Assembly: GCA_003243455.1 (NCBI GenBank)
Contig: QFQS01000005.1
Coordinates: forward strand, 104,790-168,789
DNA length: 64,000 nt
From: Cereibacter sphaeroides
GTDB lineage: Bacteria; Pseudomonadota; Alphaproteobacteria; Rhodobacterales; Rhodobacteraceae
Direction of reading: 5' to 3'
The translations under genes were made by a program, and so were the position numbers. Every line of letters begins with the position of its first letter. The first letter of the stretch is position 1. Under the pieces are notes generated by a model. The model saw only the letters and a list, made by a program, of their open reading frames with translations, was not told where the DNA came from and ran no database searches. Positions 8,285 to 16,680 of this stretch are shown here, piece by piece.

Positions 8285-8641
8285 TCAGACCAAAGCGCGT
8301 CTCGGCGCAAAGACATGGAACAACCAGCCAATCAGGCCAAGCAGCATCAGAACCACCAGCCCGGAACTGTGCAGCAGATAGCCGGCAAGGCCGGTGCCTG
8401 CGATATTCAGAATGGCAGAGATCGTGATGAAAATCCGGAAGGCACGGCTTCGGATGCCGCTTGCCATTATCCAGCCAAAGATCGCCAAAAGCGCGGAAGA
8501 GACAATCACCAGCAATGTACCGGGTTCACCGGCGATGCCGCTGTCACGGTTGAAGTAGGCGAAAACAGCGACGGCCACACCTGCAAGCGCAGATACCGAC
8601 ACAAGGCGCGCGCCAAATGGGTGTGATGCTGTTCCGTCCAC
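8285..8641 (-). CDS. small four-helix membrane protein, anchor of the quinoprotein dehydrogenase
   Basis: A 118-residue protein with about four hydrophobic helices (residues 13-30, 43-62, 70-90 and 93-112) and little else. It starts at GTG 8641 with only a weak ribosome site and ends 30 bp before the PQQ dehydrogenase on the same strand. Its size, helix number and position match the membrane domain that is fused N-terminally in Gcd. It probably docks the propeller to the membrane and holds the quinone site. This role is inferred from gene order and topology. Confidence 0.7.
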   Translation of the reverse strand: MDGTASHPFGARLVSVSALAGVAVAVFAYFNRDSGIAGEPGTLLVIVSSALLAIFGWIMASGIRSRAFRIFITISAILNIAGTGLAGYLLHSSGLVVLMLLGLIGWLFHVFAPRRALV

Positions 8642-8753
8642 TGTCTTTGCCCCAATCTTTGCCGGGATTCAGGACACTCTAGGCAAGCAATCGCCGTTTG
8701 CATACAGCGCAATTTTCAAGGCCGGGTAGTGCCTCCGCGCTGCATAGAAGACG

Positions 8754-9791
8754 TCATTTCCCGCGAATGAAAAAACGGCCTTCATGCGGCAGCTTGGACG
8801 CAACTTCTGTGGAAATACCAAGGTTTGTGGACAGAACATCCACCGGATTGCTGGAAAGCCAGTTCGACAGATCGTTCGCCTCGTAGTGACCGTTGTTAAA
8901 GCCGATCAGAACGCGAAGCACACCATCGCCTGTGTTCTTGATGTAATGCCCGGCGCCCATGGGAACATAGCCTATGTCACCCGCTTCGAACTGCTCTGTC
9001 ACCACCGTTCCTTCGGCCAGGAAAACCGACATTTCCGCAGTGCCTTCAAGGTAATACTGCCATTCGTCGGCGTTCGGATGCCAATGCATGTCACGTATCG
9101 CACCGGCTTCGATTTCCAGCACTGACCCGGCCATGCTGGTTGCGATGGGGAACTCATCGACCGTGACCGTCCGCTGTGTGCCGCCTCCGGGCACTCGCCG
9201 GGGTTCCTGCGCCATCAGCGGGTAACGATGGGTCGAGGTCAGCGCCGGATCGCGGCGCTGCGTACCAAGGGTCGATTGTTCGTCCGGCACGGGGCCCTTG
9301 GCAAAATACACCTCACCCTTCGGCAACCCGGCCACCTCTTCCGCGCTAAGGCCCAGGCTTTGCGCCACGACGCCGGGCGGCGTGCGCGACAACCAGTCGG
9401 TGACGCTGAAGGTGTGGTCTTCCGAGAAATCGCCATTGTCGAAAATCAGGATGAAATGACATTGCCCGGGACCGATGCCTTGGATCGAATGGCCCCAGCC
9501 GCGCGGAAAATACCAGACATCCCCTGGCCCAAACTCGTCGATCGCAGAGATGCCGCTAGGATGCATGACCGTGGTGCGACAGTTTCCGGATACGACATAG
9601 GCCCATTCCGCGGCGTTCGCGTGCCAGTGAAGCTCGCGCATTGCGCCGGCATCAAGCCGCATCGACACGCCGGCAATGCCTATGCTGGCAGGAAACTCAT
9701 GGACAGATGCGCCACGCGTAATGCCCCCCGGCCCCAGTCGTGGGGTTTCCTGTTCCAGGCGATAACGGAAAGACAAGGTCGGTTTGCTCAT
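8754..9791 (-). CDS. oxalate decarboxylase-like bicupin
   Basis: A 345-residue protein made of two cupin domains. Each has a metal site: HWHANAAEW plus a later His (WGHS) in the N-terminal cupin, and HWHPNADEW plus AGHYI in the C-terminal cupin. Oxalate decarboxylases use Mn at such sites to turn oxalate into CO2 and formate. The active-site lid SENST of Bacillus OxdC appears here as SEDHT, keeping the catalytic Glu. ATG at 9791 is chosen because AGGA lies 8 nt upstream; ATG at 9797 is too close to it. The protein lacks a recognisable signal peptide. It stands alone between an SDR gene and the quinoprotein pair. Confidence 0.85.
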   Translation of the reverse strand: MSKPTLSFRYRLEQETPRLGPGGITRGASVHEFPASIGIAGVSMRLDAGAMRELHWHANAAEWAYVVSGNCRTTVMHPSGISAIDEFGPGDVWYFPRGWGHSIQGIGPGQCHFILIFDNGDFSEDHTFSVTDWLSRTPPGVVAQSLGLSAEEVAGLPKGEVYFAKGPVPDEQSTLGTQRRDPALTSTHRYPLMAQEPRRVPGGGTQRTVTVDEFPIATSMAGSVLEIEAGAIRDMHWHPNADEWQYYLEGTAEMSVFLAEGTVVTEQFEAGDIGYVPMGAGHYIKNTGDGVLRVLIGFNNGHYEANDLSNWLSSNPVDVLSTNLGISTEVASKLPHEGRFFIRGK

Positions 9792-10027
9792 ACGCATAGT
9801 CCTATGAAAATCGAAAGCGTCAGAACATCCATTGTGGCGGGAAAGGAATCGTATTCCGCCGCGCGACTTATTTTTGAGTGCACAAACAGCCGCAATTCAA
9901 GAAAGAAACTGCGGCCAGACGCACAAAGAAACAGCCGGGCCGCAAAGGGTTATCACGCAGCCTTCATCTTGCATGCCGTCGGCAGTTCCCGGGGTCGGCG
10001 CCTCCTCGTTTGGCAGGCGACCGCACC
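9792..10027. other. 236-bp intergenic region upstream of the bicupin gene
   Basis: There is no gene here. A 6-bp inverted repeat (GCCGCA at 9889-9894, TGCGGC at 9930-9935) lies about 100-145 bp upstream of the bicupin start. The region presumably holds that gene's promoter. No convincing -35/-10 pair or terminator was seen. Confidence 0.4.
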
Positions 10028-10801
10028 TCAGATCGCCGTAAAGGCGTTGTCCACGAACAGATGCGTCCCATTCACGAAACTCGCGGCGTCAGACGCCAGG
10101 AACAACGCGGCTTCGGCCACTTCATGGGCCTTGCCTATCCGGCCCTGTGCCGCCGCAATCGCTGACTCTGACACATCCACGCCCAGCGCCTGCAGATCCC
10201 GGACCTCGCGCAGCCCATGCGGCGTCTCGATAAAGCCTGGGCAAACGGCATTGCAGCGGATGTTGCGATCACGAAACTCCACGGCAATGGCGCGGGCGAA
10301 CATGTGAACCGCACCTTTGGTCGTGTCGTACAGCACCTCCATCGGCGTCCCGGCCACGGCAGAGATCGACGAGGTGCAGACGATCGACCCACCCCCTGCG
10401 GCGATCATCGCGGGCAAGGCGGCGCGCGTCATCAGATACATGGATTTTACATTCACCGCGTGCAGCCAGTCCCACTCTTCCTCGGTTGTCTCGAGGAACG
10501 GTTTGATGACGATGGTGCCGGCATGATTGAAAAGCACGTTCGCCGGGCCCTGAGCCTGCGCGGCCCTGGTCATCGCTGCGTCGACCTGATCGGATTTCGA
10601 TACATCGGCCCGCAAGGCAATCGCCGTGCCGCCAGCCTTTATGATCAAGTGCGCCCGTTCCTCTGCGGCCACAAGATTAAGGTCAATAATCGCAACCTTG
10701 GCGCCCTCGGCGGCGAAAAGGCTTGATGCTGCGCCCCCCATGCCTGTCGCGCCGCCGGATATGATCGCGGTCTTTCCCGCCAGTCGTCCCGTGCCGCCCA
10801 T
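10028..10801 (-). CDS. SDR family oxidoreductase
   Basis: A 257-residue classical short-chain dehydrogenase/reductase. The nucleotide-binding motif is GGATGMG near residue 14, and the catalytic residues are Ser of CTSSISA and Tyr/Lys of YDTTK. The family NNAG is altered to NHAG (LFNHAGTI). ATG at 10801 is preceded by AGGAGG at 7 nt; the frame is open further upstream without a ribosome site. It would oxidise or reduce a hydroxyl/keto group of a sugar or cyclitol with NAD(P)H. It ends 236 bp before the bicupin start. Confidence 0.88.
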   Translation of the reverse strand: MGGTGRLAGKTAIISGGATGMGGAASSLFAAEGAKVAIIDLNLVAAEERAHLIIKAGGTAIALRADVSKSDQVDAAMTRAAQAQGPANVLFNHAGTIVIKPFLETTEEEWDWLHAVNVKSMYLMTRAALPAMIAAGGGSIVCTSSISAVAGTPMEVLYDTTKGAVHMFARAIAVEFRDRNIRCNAVCPGFIETPHGLREVRDLQALGVDVSESAIAAAQGRIGKAHEVAEAALFLASDAASFVNGTHLFVDNAFTAI

Positions 10802-10875
10802 GCCAATCCTCCTGTCGATGCCTTGAATGATGGAACACGCGCAGGTCTGGCTTGGCAAGCCAGGTTCAGGTGGGC

Positions 10876-11610
10876 TCAAAACCGGAAAACATAGCCCATG
10901 CCAATGGATGTAAGCGTATCATCGACGGTGATGGGGCTGTCCTTGATCCCATCACCCACGCGGGTGAGGCCAATGTCGAGCATGATCATCTGCCTTTCGC
11001 GCAGCATGTAAGCGGCGCGCAGGCCGACCTCCAGGTTCAAGGTTGCTTCCCCATCATAAACCGGACGGGTGGGCGTCGCCTCGGCGGGGGTAACGCCGTA
11101 GTAATATTCAACCGCATTCTCATCCATCCAGGTGCCGGTGATCCGCGGCGTCAGCATGACGCGATCCCACTGGAATGTACGCGAAGCCTCGACGCGCAGG
11201 CGGGTCCCATTCGCATCACCGGATATGTCCGACTGCCACTCCAGGGAAAAGTCGGCGAAGTCCGGTCGCCAGTCCATGGCGGCCCCGGCCCACAGCCCGC
11301 CCTTCCGCTCGGCCATGCCCGTCAGGATTTCGGTGTCGTCTGCCTTGTAGCCTTCACCGATTGTATAGTTCGCGCGCAGCGCGAAGCTGAGGCGTTCCGA
11401 GGATATCCATGGAAGCTTTATATCCGCCGTCAGACCGCTGATTTTGAACCACTTTCCCTCATAATCCACCAGCGGCACCGCCACGTTATCGGTGTCGCCA
11501 TAAGCCCTTTCGCCACTGAAGAAACCAAGACCAAGGCCGATCCCTGCGGGTTCTTCTTGGGCGATGGAGGCCGCGCCTGTTGCGAAGAGAGCGACAAAGG
11601 CTAGCACCAT
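10876..11610 (-). CDS. MipA/OmpV family outer membrane protein
   Basis: A 244-residue beta-barrel outer-membrane protein. After a signal peptide (MVLAFVALFATGAASIAQ), the sequence shows alternating amphipathic strands, family phrases such as GLGLGFFSGERAYG and YYYGVTPAEA, and a C-terminal aromatic residue (YVFRF). MipA-family proteins are scaffolds for murein synthases in Escherichia coli, though many homologues have unknown roles. The start is uncertain: TTG at 11640 would give a more basic signal-peptide N-region. The gene lies 316 bp downstream of a histidine kinase gene on the same strand, and MipA-like genes are often linked to such systems, so control by it is plausible. Confidence 0.8.
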   Translation of the reverse strand: MVLAFVALFATGAASIAQEEPAGIGLGLGFFSGERAYGDTDNVAVPLVDYEGKWFKISGLTADIKLPWISSERLSFALRANYTIGEGYKADDTEILTGMAERKGGLWAGAAMDWRPDFADFSLEWQSDISGDANGTRLRVEASRTFQWDRVMLTPRITGTWMDENAVEYYYGVTPAEATPTRPVYDGEATLNLEVGLRAAYMLRERQMIMLDIGLTRVGDGIKDSPITVDDTLTSIGMGYVFRF

Positions 11611-11925
11611 ACTACGCGCAAGCGTTGTTTCATGTCTCAAAGCTGGCAAGGCTTTCTGCTTTCCGCACGCGGGCTGTAGCGTGGCTGTCGTCTTGCCTGG
11701 CTGCAGCAAGGATTGTGCGTTCGACCCATGCAACCCGTTTTGCCAGCTGGGTTTAGGGCACCTGTTGTCATTGGGTTTTCTGGATGAAATCGGCACTGCT
11801 TTTTCCGAAGTGGCATTCAAGATGCCAATCGTCTCGCAGGCGAAGCTTGCGACAGCATTGCGAAAAACAGTGAAACGGGAATTTCGATAGGATCCGGATG
11901 ATCCGCCTGCCAGCGCCCTGCGCAG

Positions 11926-13257
11926 CTATGCGGGCGGGAAACGCACAATGAACTCCACACCGCCGCCTGCCGGCTCTTGCGTGTGGATCGTCGCGCCATG
12001 ACGGCTTACGATGTCGCGCACCAGATGCAGACCAAGGCCCGACCCGGTGCCGCTCGACCGCCGGAAAAAGGGTTCAAAGACCTGCGCCCGGTCTTCCGGC
12101 GGGATTCCCGGCCCGTTGTCTCGCACACGCAATTCGCACGGTCGTGCCACCTCGACCTCGATGGTCACAAAGCGCCCGCCATGGGCGATTGCGTTCTGTA
12201 TCAGGTTGGTCACCACCCGGATGATCGACTGCTCATCCGCAAGGATCGTGATCGCGTCAGACGGCGCATCGAAGGAGAGGTTCGCCTGCGAGGCAACCGC
12301 CAAAGGTGCGATATCCTGAACGGCCCTCGCGACAAGAACGCAAAGGTCCAGCCGTTCAAGGTGAACGTGGTCTCCGTCAAGCCGCTGCAAGTCCAGCAAT
12401 TGATTTGCCAGAGAGGAAAGTCGCGCCACGTCCAGAAGCAACTGGTTGCGCTCCGGTCCGGGGGGCATCAACTCGATCCGCATGGTCAGAATGGCCAAGG
12501 GGGTGCGCAGCTCATGCGCGGCAGTGGCCAGGAAACGCTTGCGCTTTTCCAACCCCTCATCAAGTCGGGACAGGGCAGCATTCACCGCCCCCACCATGAC
12601 CTGCAATTCGGGCGGGACGTTCGCCTCGGTCAACCTGGCGCCGGGTTGGTCGATGTCGATATGCGCGGCTTCGTCCGCGACACGTTCGACCCCGCTCAAA
12701 TCCTTGCGCAGAAGATAGGGGATTGCCAGCGCCGATAACGTCATCAAGCCGGCCAGAAGCAACAGGTAGAACGGGTCGATCCGCTGCAATCTTCCTAACA
12801 CGGGATATAGTGTCGGCCCTCCGCCGCTGATGACCGAAACCATTCCGATCGGACTGTCAATCCGCCGCCCGATGATGCCGCCACCTACATCCGGCCCACG
12901 CCAGTAAATCTCGGTACGGGCCACCGAACCTACATCGCGGAACAGGGGCAGAACTCCATTTGGCACAGGCCCGAAATTCATGCTGCGCCCCTGGTCGTCG
13001 CCCACCAGAAACCAGAAGTCAGGGTTGGCTTCCATGATTTCCGCCAGTTCCGGATCGCGACGAACGGCAAGGCTGTCCCCCGCGCCCTCAAGGTTATCGG
13101 CGATGTTGTCCAGGACGCTCTCGTCCAGATCGGGCATCCCGCGCCGTTCGGTTTCCGGGATCGAGGCCACGATCACCACCAGGATCAGCGCCACAAGCTG
13201 CAACACGATAAGACGCCGGGACAGCCGCGCGAAAAGCGAGCGCGAGAAGGCTTTCAT
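11926..13257 (-). CDS. two-component sensor histidine kinase
   Basis: A 443-residue membrane kinase. The first transmembrane helix spans about residues 15-33, followed by a periplasmic sensor segment of about 130 residues and a second helix at 160-180. A HAMP-like region comes next, then the phospho-acceptor His in ATAAHELRTPLA (H-box). The ATP-binding domain has N (NLIQNAIAHG), G1 (RDNGPGIP), F (FEPFFRR) and G2 (GSGLGL) boxes. It overlaps the response regulator by 4 nt (ATGA), so the two are translationally coupled. The signal is unknown. Confidence 0.93.
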   Translation of the reverse strand: MKAFSRSLFARLSRRLIVLQLVALILVVIVASIPETERRGMPDLDESVLDNIADNLEGAGDSLAVRRDPELAEIMEANPDFWFLVGDDQGRSMNFGPVPNGVLPLFRDVGSVARTEIYWRGPDVGGGIIGRRIDSPIGMVSVISGGGPTLYPVLGRLQRIDPFYLLLLAGLMTLSALAIPYLLRKDLSGVERVADEAAHIDIDQPGARLTEANVPPELQVMVGAVNAALSRLDEGLEKRKRFLATAAHELRTPLAILTMRIELMPPGPERNQLLLDVARLSSLANQLLDLQRLDGDHVHLERLDLCVLVARAVQDIAPLAVASQANLSFDAPSDAITILADEQSIIRVVTNLIQNAIAHGGRFVTIEVEVARPCELRVRDNGPGIPPEDRAQVFEPFFRRSSGTGSGLGLHLVRDIVSRHGATIHTQEPAGGGVEFIVRFPPA

Positions 13258-13922
13258 GCAATCGGTCTCAGCAGATAGCCGATGCCCCGAAGCGCATGGA
13301 TTTCCACCCCTGCCGATACCAGCTTGCGCCTCAGCCGAGAGATATGCGCATCAAGAGCGTTCGAGGCGATCTCATCGTCATAGCCATAGACGGCCTGCTC
13401 CAGCGCGTCGCGCGAAACCACTCTTCCGGCCCTCAGCAAAAGCGCCTCCAGCACCAGCAGCTCTCTTCGCGGCAGATCAATCGCAATGCCGCCAACTTTC
13501 GCCGACCGGCCGCCCATATCGAAAACAAGATCGCCCACCGCGATCTTTTCCTGCATGACCATCGCAGGCCGACGCGTGATGGCGCGCAGTCGCGCCAGCA
13601 ACTCATCCATCGCGAAAGGCTTTGCCAGATAGTCGTCGGCCCCTGTATCGAGCCCGTCGATCCTCTGACCAAGCGTGCCAAGCGCCGACAGCACCAACAC
13701 AGGACAACGCACGGGCCGCGTCTTTATGTCGGTCAAAAGGTCCAGCCCCTCGCCATCAGGCAGGGTGCGATCCAGCACTATCGCGTCGTAGTCCGCGCCC
13801 AAGACCGCCTCCCGCGCGATTGCCAGAGTGGGGGCGTGATCGACAACAATCCCATGCTTCGACAGGGTTGCCATCAGCATGGCGCTTAGTTCGGCTTCAT
13901 CTTCCACAAGCAGGATGCGCAT
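13254..13922 (-). CDS. OmpR-family response regulator
   Basis: A 222-residue regulator. The receiver domain holds acidic residues (VEDEAE), phospho-acceptor Asp in AIVLDRTLPDG, Thr/Ser switch in VLSALG and Lys in YLAKPFAMDE. A winged-helix DNA-binding domain follows (DALEQAVYGYDDEIASNALD, with RRKL). ATG at 13922 is preceded by AGGAGG at 5 nt. It is the first gene of the pair with the kinase at 11926-13257, and the MipA-like gene may be a target. Confidence 0.93.
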   Translation of the reverse strand: MRILLVEDEAELSAMLMATLSKHGIVVDHAPTLAIAREAVLGADYDAIVLDRTLPDGEGLDLLTDIKTRPVRCPVLVLSALGTLGQRIDGLDTGADDYLAKPFAMDELLARLRAITRRPAMVMQEKIAVGDLVFDMGGRSAKVGGIAIDLPRRELLVLEALLLRAGRVVSRDALEQAVYGYDDEIASNALDAHISRLRRKLVSAGVEIHALRGIGYLLRPIA

Positions 13923-14014
13923 CTGTTCCTCCTGACGCTGACCTGCACCGCAAAGATTGCGCGGGAATTGCGGCATTGCGATCGTTGCGGTTCAAAAGCC
14001 ATGACGGGCTGGCA

Positions 14015-15409
14015 TCATGCCCGATTTAATACTTCAGCCAGTTGTCGCATGCCGCGAAGCTGCGCCTTTTCCTCCACGGCGGCAAAGCCCATGACCAGAC
14101 CCATAACAGGGTTGCCGTGGCGATACTGCATCGACAGAGAAGAGACATTGACGCCCTCCGCGACTGCCCTGCGGGTTATCTCCCGGTCATCGCACTGTCC
14201 CTGAAAACGCGCCGTCTGCTGAATGCCGGAATCGGTGCGGGCAAGCGTCATCCAACGCCCGAGATACTCATCGAAAGTCGCAAAGAAATAATTGCGGCGC
14301 TGCGCATAAAGCCTGCGGGTGCGGCGCAGGTGACGGGCAAAGTATCCCTCGCTGACGAAATCGGCCAAGGCCGCCTGCGTCAGCAACGGCGCAAATTGCC
14401 CCGTCGCGCTAAGAGCCGCCTTTACCGACTCCAGCAGGTCGTGCGGCACGACCATGTAGCCAAGCCGCATCGCCGGAAACAGGATCTTGGCGAAAGTGCC
14501 GACAAAGATCGTCCGATCCGTCGGCGTAACCCCCTGCAGCGCGGGGATCGGCAGCCCCTGGAACCGATATTCGCTGTCGTAATCATCCTCAATGATCCAC
14601 GCGCCCCATCGCTCCGCCGTGCGGATCAGGTCCAGCCGCTGCCCCATCGGCATGGTCAGCCCCAGGGGATGATGACAGGAAGGTGTCACGAAAATCGCTC
14701 GCGGCGTCGGACCCTCGGGGGCTTCCAGTTGCCAGCCCTGCTCCCCTACCCGCAGCGGGGCCAGACAGGCGCCCGCAGAAAGGAACGCGGCAGAGGCGCC
14801 GTAATATCCCGGCTCCTCCATCCACACCGTATCGCCGGGGTCCAGCAATATCCGCGCCAGCAGGTCGAAAGCCGCTTGCGCGCCATTGGTCACCACAACC
14901 TGTTCCGGATCGCACAGAACACCACGTGAGGCAGCCAGATACCGCGCGATCGCCTCGCGAAGGTCGGGATAGCCGGTTACGTAATAGGTGCCGAACAGGT
15001 CGCTGCGGGCTAGCTTGGCCCGGCGCGTCAACAGCCTGGACCATGTGTTGAAGGGAAATTCGCCCACGTCCGGCAGGCCGGGGTGAAAGGCAACCGCGCC
15101 GGGTTCGCCATGGTGATAGGGCTGCGCCGCCATCAGCATCCCTCTCGCCGAAAGCCGTGGCTGACCGTTTTCCAGCGGCGGAGGCTGCGGCAAGCCTAGC
15201 GATAGCGACTTCACCCGAGGTGGCGCGCCCCTGCGGGTCTCAAGATAACCTTCAAGGGCAAGCTGGTCATAGGCCGCAATCACCGTGTTCCGGCCCAGCC
15301 CAAGGTCTTGCGCCAGGGCGCGCGAGGAGGGCAGCGCGGTTCCCGGCGGCAGCCGTTTTTGCTCGATCAGGCGACGCAGGCGCTCATAAAGCTGTCGGTG
15401 CAAAGGCAC
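14015..15409 (-). CDS. MocR family (GntR-HTH plus aminotransferase domain) transcriptional regulator
   Basis: A 464-residue fusion of an N-terminal GntR winged helix (PSSRALAQDLGLGRNTVI, residues 27-44) and a class I aminotransferase-like domain with the PLP-binding Lys in TFAKILFPAMRLGY. MocR of Sinorhizobium meliloti controls rhizopine catabolism; the family senses PLP-linked or amine ligands. It is divergent from idh-iolE-ABC, its likely target. The start is unclear. GTG at 15409 has no ribosome site, and in-frame sequence (LPQSFAFDSIIPDRDCA) that looks like the usual MocR N-terminus continues upstream to a CTG that has AAGGA before it. The real start may be non-standard. Confidence 0.9.
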   Translation of the reverse strand: MPLHRQLYERLRRLIEQKRLPPGTALPSSRALAQDLGLGRNTVIAAYDQLALEGYLETRRGAPPRVKSLSLGLPQPPPLENGQPRLSARGMLMAAQPYHHGEPGAVAFHPGLPDVGEFPFNTWSRLLTRRAKLARSDLFGTYYVTGYPDLREAIARYLAASRGVLCDPEQVVVTNGAQAAFDLLARILLDPGDTVWMEEPGYYGASAAFLSAGACLAPLRVGEQGWQLEAPEGPTPRAIFVTPSCHHPLGLTMPMGQRLDLIRTAERWGAWIIEDDYDSEYRFQGLPIPALQGVTPTDRTIFVGTFAKILFPAMRLGYMVVPHDLLESVKAALSATGQFAPLLTQAALADFVSEGYFARHLRRTRRLYAQRRNYFFATFDEYLGRWMTLARTDSGIQQTARFQGQCDDREITRRAVAEGVNVSSLSMQYRHGNPVMGLVMGFAAVEEKAQLRGMRQLAEVLNRA

Positions 15410-15462
15410 CGCGCAGTCACGATCGGGAATGATGCTGTCGAAGGCAAAGGACTGAGGCAGAA

Positions 15463-15508
15463 CTGGTTCCTTACTTTAGTAGCAATCTGGCTCTGATGCA
15501 GGAACCAG
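15463..15508. promoter_or_regulatory. candidate MocR operator in the divergent promoter region
   Basis: CTGGTTCCT (15463-15471) and AGGAACCAG (15500-15508) are a perfect 9-bp inverted repeat, 37 bp centre to centre. It lies between the divergent MocR and idh genes. A possible -10 (GATAAT, 15514-15519) for the idh operon lies just beyond it. The left arm also overlaps the AAGGA ribosome-site-like sequence of the longer MocR frame, so binding could autoregulate. The assignment to MocR is inference from position. Confidence 0.5.
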
Positions 15509-15561
15509 ACTAGCGATAATATCCAACCCCAGGCAAGCACAAGCGGAGGGTCCGCGGCAGG

Positions 15562-16680
15562 ATGGAGAGGCTTCGTATCGGCGTTATAGGTGCCGGCGGC
15601 ATCGCGCAGGTGGAGCATATTCCGAACCTGCTTCGGCTTCGCCCGCTGTTCGATCTGTGCGCGGTGGCCGACCCCTCGCCCGCGGCCCGCAGCTTTGTGA
15701 ACGAACGCTACGGTGTATCCACGGTCGAGACGCCGGAGGCATTGCTGGCGATCCCGCTCGATGCCGTCGTCATAGCCTCACCCGACCCGCTGCATTTGGC
15801 ACATGTCTCGGCAGCACTGTCGGCGGGGCTGCATGTCTTCTGTGAAAAACCTTTGTGTTACGCACCCTCTGACATCGCCGTTCTGGCAAACCAGCGCGAT
15901 ACCGCAGGCCGTGTGCTACAGACCGGATACATGAAGCGCTTCGATCCCAGCTACGAGGCTCTGCTTGCCCTGCTGCCCGAACAGGAAGGCGCACTGCGCA
16001 TGGTGTCGGTCGAGGTGACGGACCCGGACGCGGCACCCTTCATCCAGCATCATGACTGGCGCGCCGGCGACACCCCCGCCCCGGACGCCGCCGCCGCACT
16101 TCGCGCAGAACAAGCGGCGCAGGTCGCCCGCGCCGTTCCTGTGCCGCTCGACGAAACGACATATCGCGGATTTTGCGCCGCCTATTCCTCTTCCATCGTC
16201 CATGACGTGAACGCCGTGCATGGAATACTGGACGCCCTCGGTGCTGAAACCGGCGCCATTGTCGGTGCCGCGTTGTTCGCCAACGGGCTGGGCGGTCAGG
16301 GCGCCGTGCTGCTGAATGGCGGTGAGGCGCTCTGGACCATGTCGCACCTGACGGTGCCCGCCCTGCCCCATTACAGCGAACGCATCACCCTGACTTTCGA
16401 AGGTTCTTCTCTGGAGCTGGAATTCCCTTCTCCCTACCTGAACCACGCCCCGACCCGCCTGACCGAGCGTCGGGGCAAGGGCCTGTCGCTGCAAAGCCGG
16501 GAAATCAGGACCAGCTATCAGGAAGCCTTCATCGAAGAACTGAAGGGCTTTCACCGCGCCATCACCAAAGGCGAGCCCGTTCGCAACACGGCCGAAGCCG
16601 CCGCGCGCGACATGGCGCTGCTGGCGGGCCTGGCCGCCTGGCACATGACCCACAATACCACGAAAGGGCCGACCAAATGA
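15562..16680 (+). CDS. Gfo/Idh/MocA family oxidoreductase
   Basis: A 372-residue NAD(P)-dependent sugar or cyclitol dehydrogenase. The Rossmann motif GVIGAGGIAQVEH is at residues 7-19 and the EKP motif (VFCEKPLCY) at about residue 95. It is more diverged from the two other Gfo/Idh proteins of this window (5135-6265 and 21510-22628) than those are from each other. It is the first gene of the operon facing mocR and overlaps iolE by 4 nt (ATGA). Inositol dehydrogenase (IolG/Idh) belongs to this family, so it may supply the inosose used by IolE. Confidence 0.88.
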   Translation: MERLRIGVIGAGGIAQVEHIPNLLRLRPLFDLCAVADPSPAARSFVNERYGVSTVETPEALLAIPLDAVVIASPDPLHLAHVSAALSAGLHVFCEKPLCYAPSDIAVLANQRDTAGRVLQTGYMKRFDPSYEALLALLPEQEGALRMVSVEVTDPDAAPFIQHHDWRAGDTPAPDAAAALRAEQAAQVARAVPVPLDETTYRGFCAAYSSSIVHDVNAVHGILDALGAETGAIVGAALFANGLGGQGAVLLNGGEALWTMSHLTVPALPHYSERITLTFEGSSLELEFPSPYLNHAPTRLTERRGKGLSLQSREIRTSYQEAFIEELKGFHRAITKGEPVRNTAEAAARDMALLAGLAAWHMTHNTTKGPTK

